Assembly: GCA_937958785.1 (NCBI GenBank)
Contig: CALGMY010000154.1
Location: 1 to 14,450, forward strand
DNA from: an uncultured Gammaproteobacteria bacterium
GTDB lineage: Bacteria > Pseudomonadota > Gammaproteobacteria > Steroidobacterales > GCA-2729495
Length of the DNA: 14,450 nt
Reading direction: 5' to 3'
Part shown: positions 10,677-14,450 of the stretch, in pieces
How the letters are laid out: each line of letters begins with the position of its first letter
Numbering within the stretch: the stretch's first letter is position 1
Program-made: the position numbers and the translations under genes
The notes under the pieces: generated by a model
The model's database searches: none
The model's input: the letters and a program-made list of their open reading frames with translations, nothing else
What the model was told of the DNA's origin: nothing

Positions 10677-11636
10677 ATGGACCTGAAGTTCCTGGATTTC
10701 GAACAGCCCATCGCCGAACTCGAGGCCAAGATCGACGAGCTCCGGTTCGTCGGCGACGATTCCGAGATCAACATCAGCGACGAGATCGCCCGGCTGAAGG
10801 CCAAGAGCGAGGCCCTGACCCGCAGCATCTTCTCCAGCCTGACGTCGTGGCAGGTGGCGCAGCTGGCCCGCCACCCGCAGCGGCCGTACACCCTCGACTA
10901 CCTCGCGGCGCTCTCACCCGACTTCCAGGAGCTGCACGGCGACCGCATGTTTGCCGACGACCCCGCCATGGTTGGCGGCCTCGGCCGGCTCGACGGGCGG
11001 CCCGTCGTCTTCATCGGGCAGCAGAAGGGTCGTGACACCAAGGAGCGGGTCAGGCGCAACTACGGCATGCCGAAGCCGGAGGGTTACCGCAAGGCGCTCC
11101 GCCTGCTGAACCTGGCCGAGAAGTTCCGCCTCCCGGTCATCACCTTCATCGACACGCCCGGTGCCTATCCCGGCATTGGCGCCGAGGAACGGGGCCAGAG
11201 CGAGGCCATTGCCCGCAACCTGTTCGAAATGGCCCGGCTGCGCACCCCGATCATCAGCGTGGTGATCGGGGAGGGCGGGTCCGGTGGTGCCCTCGCGATC
11301 GGCGTGGCGGACCGGGTGATCATGCTCGAGTACAGCGTCTACAGCGTGATCTCGCCCGAGGGCTGCGCCAGCATCCTCTGGAAGAGCGCCGACAAGGCCG
11401 AACTGGCCGCGGAGGCCATGGGCATCACGGCGCCGCGCCTGCGGGAGCTGGGGCTCATCGATGAAGTGATCCGCGAGCCGCTCGGCGGGGCCCACCGGGA
11501 CCCGGAGTCCATGGCCACGAGCGTCCGCATCGCGCTGGTGAACCACCTGCGCGACCTGGAAGCCCTGGACGCCGCCGAGCTGCTGCGCCGGCGCGGTGCG
11601 CGCCTGCGGGCCTACGGCAGCTTCCGGGAGAGCTGA
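10677..11636 (+). CDS. accA: Acetyl-CoA carboxylase carboxyltransferase subunit alpha
   Basis: With AccD, transfers CO2 from carboxybiotin on AccB to acetyl-CoA, making malonyl-CoA for fatty-acid synthesis in the cytoplasm. 319 residues, the same length as E. coli AccA. The N-terminal helical part opens LKFLDFEQPIAELEAKID. The carboxyltransferase core has RHPQRPYTLDY, the family blocks GMPKPEGYRKALRL and FIDTPGAYPGIGAEERGQSE, the oxyanion-type glycine run VIGEGGSGGALAIGVADR, and SVISPEGCASILWKSADK. The C-terminal EPLGGAHRDPESMA is also typical. The start is fixed by the matching N-terminus and the AAGGTGA site. It follows dnaE in many gammaproteobacteria. No partner accD or accBC lies in the window, as expected for this family. 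Confidence 0.98.
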   Translation: MDLKFLDFEQPIAELEAKIDELRFVGDDSEINISDEIARLKAKSEALTRSIFSSLTSWQVAQLARHPQRPYTLDYLAALSPDFQELHGDRMFADDPAMVGGLGRLDGRPVVFIGQQKGRDTKERVRRNYGMPKPEGYRKALRLLNLAEKFRLPVITFIDTPGAYPGIGAEERGQSEAIARNLFEMARLRTPIISVVIGEGGSGGALAIGVADRVIMLEYSVYSVISPEGCASILWKSADKAELAAEAMGITAPRLRELGLIDEVIREPLGGAHRDPESMATSVRIALVNHLRDLEALDAAELLRRRGARLRAYGSFRES

Positions 11637-11647
11637 GCGCCGGCCGG

Positions 11648-13006
11648 GTGGGAAGGCCACCGGACACCGGCCAGGTCGAGGCGGCACTCCGCGCCGCGCT
11701 GCCTCCGGCGGCGAAGCTCTGCGTGGCCTTCAGTGGCGGCCGGGACTCCACCGTCCTCCTACACGCCCTGGCCGCCCTGCGGGCCGCCCACGGCTTTCGC
11801 CTGCGCGCCCTGCATGTCAACCACGGACTCCAGGCGGGCGCCGGCGACTGGGCTGCCCACTGCCGGGAAGTGGCCGCGAGGCTCGGGGTCGACTGCCTGG
11901 TCCGGGAGGTCACGGTCGTGCAGGGCCAGGGCAAGGGCCTCGAGGCGGCGGCCCGGGAGGCTCGCTACGGCGCGCTCCGTGATGTGCTCGGTACCGGGGA
12001 GTGGCTGTTGACGGCCCACCATGCCGATGACCAGCTCGAGACCGTATTGCTGCACCTCCTGCGCGGCTCCGGCCCGGCGGGACTCGCGGGCATTCCGGCC
12101 CTGGCCCCCTTCGGGGCGGGCCATCTCTGCCGGCCGCTGCTAAACCTGCCGGGTACCGTGATGGCCGCGTACGCGTCCGGGCAGCTGGCCCCGGCCGGCC
12201 TTGCCTGGCTCGACGATCCGATGAATGCCGACCTCCGGCTCGATCGGGCCTTCGTCCGTCACGAGCTCGGCGCCGTGCTGCGCCGGCGGTTTCCCGCGGC
12301 CGCCGCCGGGGCCGGGCGCTCGGCGGCGCTCGCCGGCGAGGCGGCGGGGCTGCTGGATGAACTCGCACGGGGCGATGCGGAGGGTGCGGTGGACGGTGCG
12401 CGGGTGTCGGTCGCGGCGCTGGCCCGGCTCGGCGATGCCCGGCGCCGCAACCTGGTGCGTTACCTGGTCCGGACCCGCGGGTGGCCCGCGCCACCGGAAC
12501 GCCGGCTCCGCACCGGCCTCGACCAGCTGATGACGCCAGCCCCGGGGCGCCAGCCCGTCGTCGCCTGGGGCGGGCGCGAGATCCGCCGTTACCGGGACCA
12601 CCTGCACCTGCTCGACGCCGCGGTCCCGCCGGGCGGTGAGCCCACCGCCCCGCGCGCCTGGCCGGGCGGCACGACCCTCGACCTCGGTCCCGTGCGGGGC
12701 CGGCTGGCCTGGCGCGAGGTGGCGGGTGGCGGGCTTGCACCGCAGGTCGTGGCGGCGGGGCTCGAGGTGACGTTCCGCCGCGGCGGCGAGCGCGTGCGGC
12801 CCGACGCGGATCGCCACCACCGCACGCTGAAGTTCCTGTTCCAGGCCCGGGGCGTCGTGCCCTGGATGCGTCCCCACGTGCCCCTGGTCCTGGGCGGCGG
12901 GCGCCTCGCGGCGGTCGGCGACCTGTGGGTCGCCGACTGGGCGGCGGCTGCGCCCGGTGCCCGCGGCCTTGCCATCGCCTGGACCGGGCATTCGCCACTC
13001 GAGTGA
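11648..13006 (+). CDS. tilS: tRNA(Ile)-lysidine synthetase TilS
   Basis: Converts C34 of the CAU-anticodon tRNA-Ile to lysidine using ATP and lysine, so that it reads AUA and is charged with Ile. 452 residues (E. coli 432). N-terminal PP-loop ATPase domain with SGGRDS at 29-34, LHVNHGLQAG at 55-64, KGLEAAAREARY at 96-107, and HHADDQLET at 124-132. Then WLDDPMNADLRLDRAFVRHEL near 188-207 and the C-terminal TilS_C domain from about 374 (FRRGGERVRPDADRHHRTLKFLFQ). In E. coli the corresponding stretch reads DRNFLR; here it is DRAFVR (A201). The start is GTG 11648, 11 bases after the accA stop; GGGAG lies 17 bases upstream, too far, so the start and its strength are less certain. This accA-tilS-pyrG order is known from other gammaproteobacteria such as Pseudomonas. 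Confidence 0.95.
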   Translation: MGRPPDTGQVEAALRAALPPAAKLCVAFSGGRDSTVLLHALAALRAAHGFRLRALHVNHGLQAGAGDWAAHCREVAARLGVDCLVREVTVVQGQGKGLEAAAREARYGALRDVLGTGEWLLTAHHADDQLETVLLHLLRGSGPAGLAGIPALAPFGAGHLCRPLLNLPGTVMAAYASGQLAPAGLAWLDDPMNADLRLDRAFVRHELGAVLRRRFPAAAAGAGRSAALAGEAAGLLDELARGDAEGAVDGARVSVAALARLGDARRRNLVRYLVRTRGWPAPPERRLRTGLDQLMTPAPGRQPVVAWGGREIRRYRDHLHLLDAAVPPGGEPTAPRAWPGGTTLDLGPVRGRLAWREVAGGGLAPQVVAAGLEVTFRRGGERVRPDADRHHRTLKFLFQARGVVPWMRPHVPLVLGGGRLAAVGDLWVADWAAAAPGARGLAIAWTGHSPLE

Positions 13007-13021
13007 CGGGGGACCGGTGCC

Positions 13022-13036
13022 CGCGGATTGTCCGCG
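13022..13036 (+). repeat. Inverted repeat after tilS (weak terminator or operator candidate)
   Basis: CGCGGA, loop TTG, TCCGCG: a six-pair perfect stem beginning 15 bases after the tilS stop. Flanking CCGG blocks at 13014-13017 and 13038-13041 could add four pairs with an internal loop. A short TTTT at 13056-13059 is some 14 bases beyond, too far and too short for a convincing intrinsic terminator. The stem overlaps the -35 part of a candidate pyrG promoter, so an operator role is also possible. Confidence 0.35.
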
Positions 13037-13056
13037 CCCGGCCGATCTGGTAACGT
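13028..13056 (+). promoter_or_regulatory. Candidate sigma-70 promoter for pyrG
   Basis: TTGTCC (13028-13033), a 17-base spacer, then TAACGT (13051-13056). The -35 matches in four of six positions. The -10 matches only three, but these are the most conserved ones (first, second and sixth), and TGG directly before it makes a TGn extension. A start near 13063 would give a leader of about 130 bases ahead of pyrG. This is the best-placed candidate in the only large intergenic gap, but not a strong consensus match. Confidence 0.35.
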
Positions 13057-13107
13057 TTTCTCCCCATCTGACTCCTTGATGGAGAGTCCAGCCGGAACAT
13101 TGCGCGC

Positions 13108-13135
13108 CCTTACCCGAGCCTGACCGCCGGTAAGG
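13108..13135 (+). repeat. Inverted repeat in the pyrG leader
   Basis: CCTTACC (13108-13114) and GGTAAGG (13129-13135) are perfectly complementary over seven bases with a 14-base loop. The 5' arm lies within a 14-codon reading frame (13079-13123) whose TGA falls in the loop. There is no U-run after the stem. The gap between tilS and pyrG (13007-13192) otherwise shows only the sites listed here. Confidence 0.4.
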
Positions 13136-13164
13136 TGTCCCGCTATTCCGGGCAGTGATCAACG

Positions 13165-13183
13165 GCCGACGGCGTCGGCGGAG
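13165..13183 (+). promoter_or_regulatory. Hairpin abutting the pyrG Shine-Dalgarno
   Basis: GCCGAC (13165-13170), loop GGC, GTCGGC (13174-13179) forms a six-pair stem, directly followed by GGAG (13180-13183). GGAG lies 9 bases before ATG 13193 but touches an in-frame ATG at 13184, so it favours the 13193 start. The stem could limit ribosome access or protect the 5' side of the site. Confidence 0.5.
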
Positions 13184-13192
13184 ATGGGTGCG

Positions 13193-14450
<1,258 letters not shown>

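Noticed and set aside
13007..13192. A tRNA, small RNA gene or full intrinsic terminator in the tilS-pyrG gap
   Set aside because: No tRNA cloverleaf or CCA-type end is visible, and none of the hairpins is followed directly by a U-run; only short inverted repeats and a weak promoter can be supported.

Overview
This window is a GC-rich (by eye about two-thirds G+C), densely packed stretch of conserved chromosomal housekeeping genes, all on the + strand. The gene order is rseP (3' end) - bamA - skp - lpxD - lpxA - lpxB - rnhB - dnaE - accA - tilS - pyrG (5' part). This is the classic gammaproteobacterial envelope/replication cluster. The AccA, LpxA, LpxB, RNase HII and DnaE proteins have lengths and motif positions within a few residues of the E. 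coli ones. A free-living, high-GC gammaproteobacterium is the best guess; the sequence alone does not fix the order or genus. I see no mobile elements, CRISPR arrays, tRNA or rRNA genes, prophage genes or signs of recent transfer.

Region 1 (1-3514) covers outer-membrane protein quality control. It holds the C-terminal part of the site-2 protease RseP, then the beta-barrel assembly factor BamA (five POTRA domains plus barrel), then the periplasmic chaperone Skp. Region 2 (3534-6515) covers lipid A synthesis: LpxD, LpxA and LpxB, nearly without spacers. The fabZ gene that usually lies between lpxD and lpxA is absent; lpxD and lpxA instead overlap by four bases (GTGA). Region 3 (6547-11636) holds RNase HII, the replicative polymerase DnaE (start overlaps the rnhB stop as ATGA) and the acetyl-CoA carboxylase subunit AccA. 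Region 4 (11648-14450) holds the tRNA-Ile lysidine synthetase TilS and, after the only sizeable intergenic gap (186 bases), CTP synthase PyrG, which runs off the window.

The genes join outer-membrane biogenesis (BamA, Skp, lipid A) with supply of fatty-acid precursors (AccA), replication (DnaE, RnhB) and nucleotide/tRNA supply (PyrG, TilS). Most start codons have weak or no Shine-Dalgarno sequence and probably rely on translational coupling; dnaE, accA and pyrG have clear ones. A perfect TATAAT hexamer in rare codons at the end of lpxB may be an internal promoter for rnhB-dnaE-accA. The tilS-pyrG gap carries several inverted repeats, a candidate promoter and a 14-codon reading frame.

I found no convincing novel multi-gene system. 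The points most worth checking are the missing fabZ, the internal TATAAT, and the structured pyrG leader.
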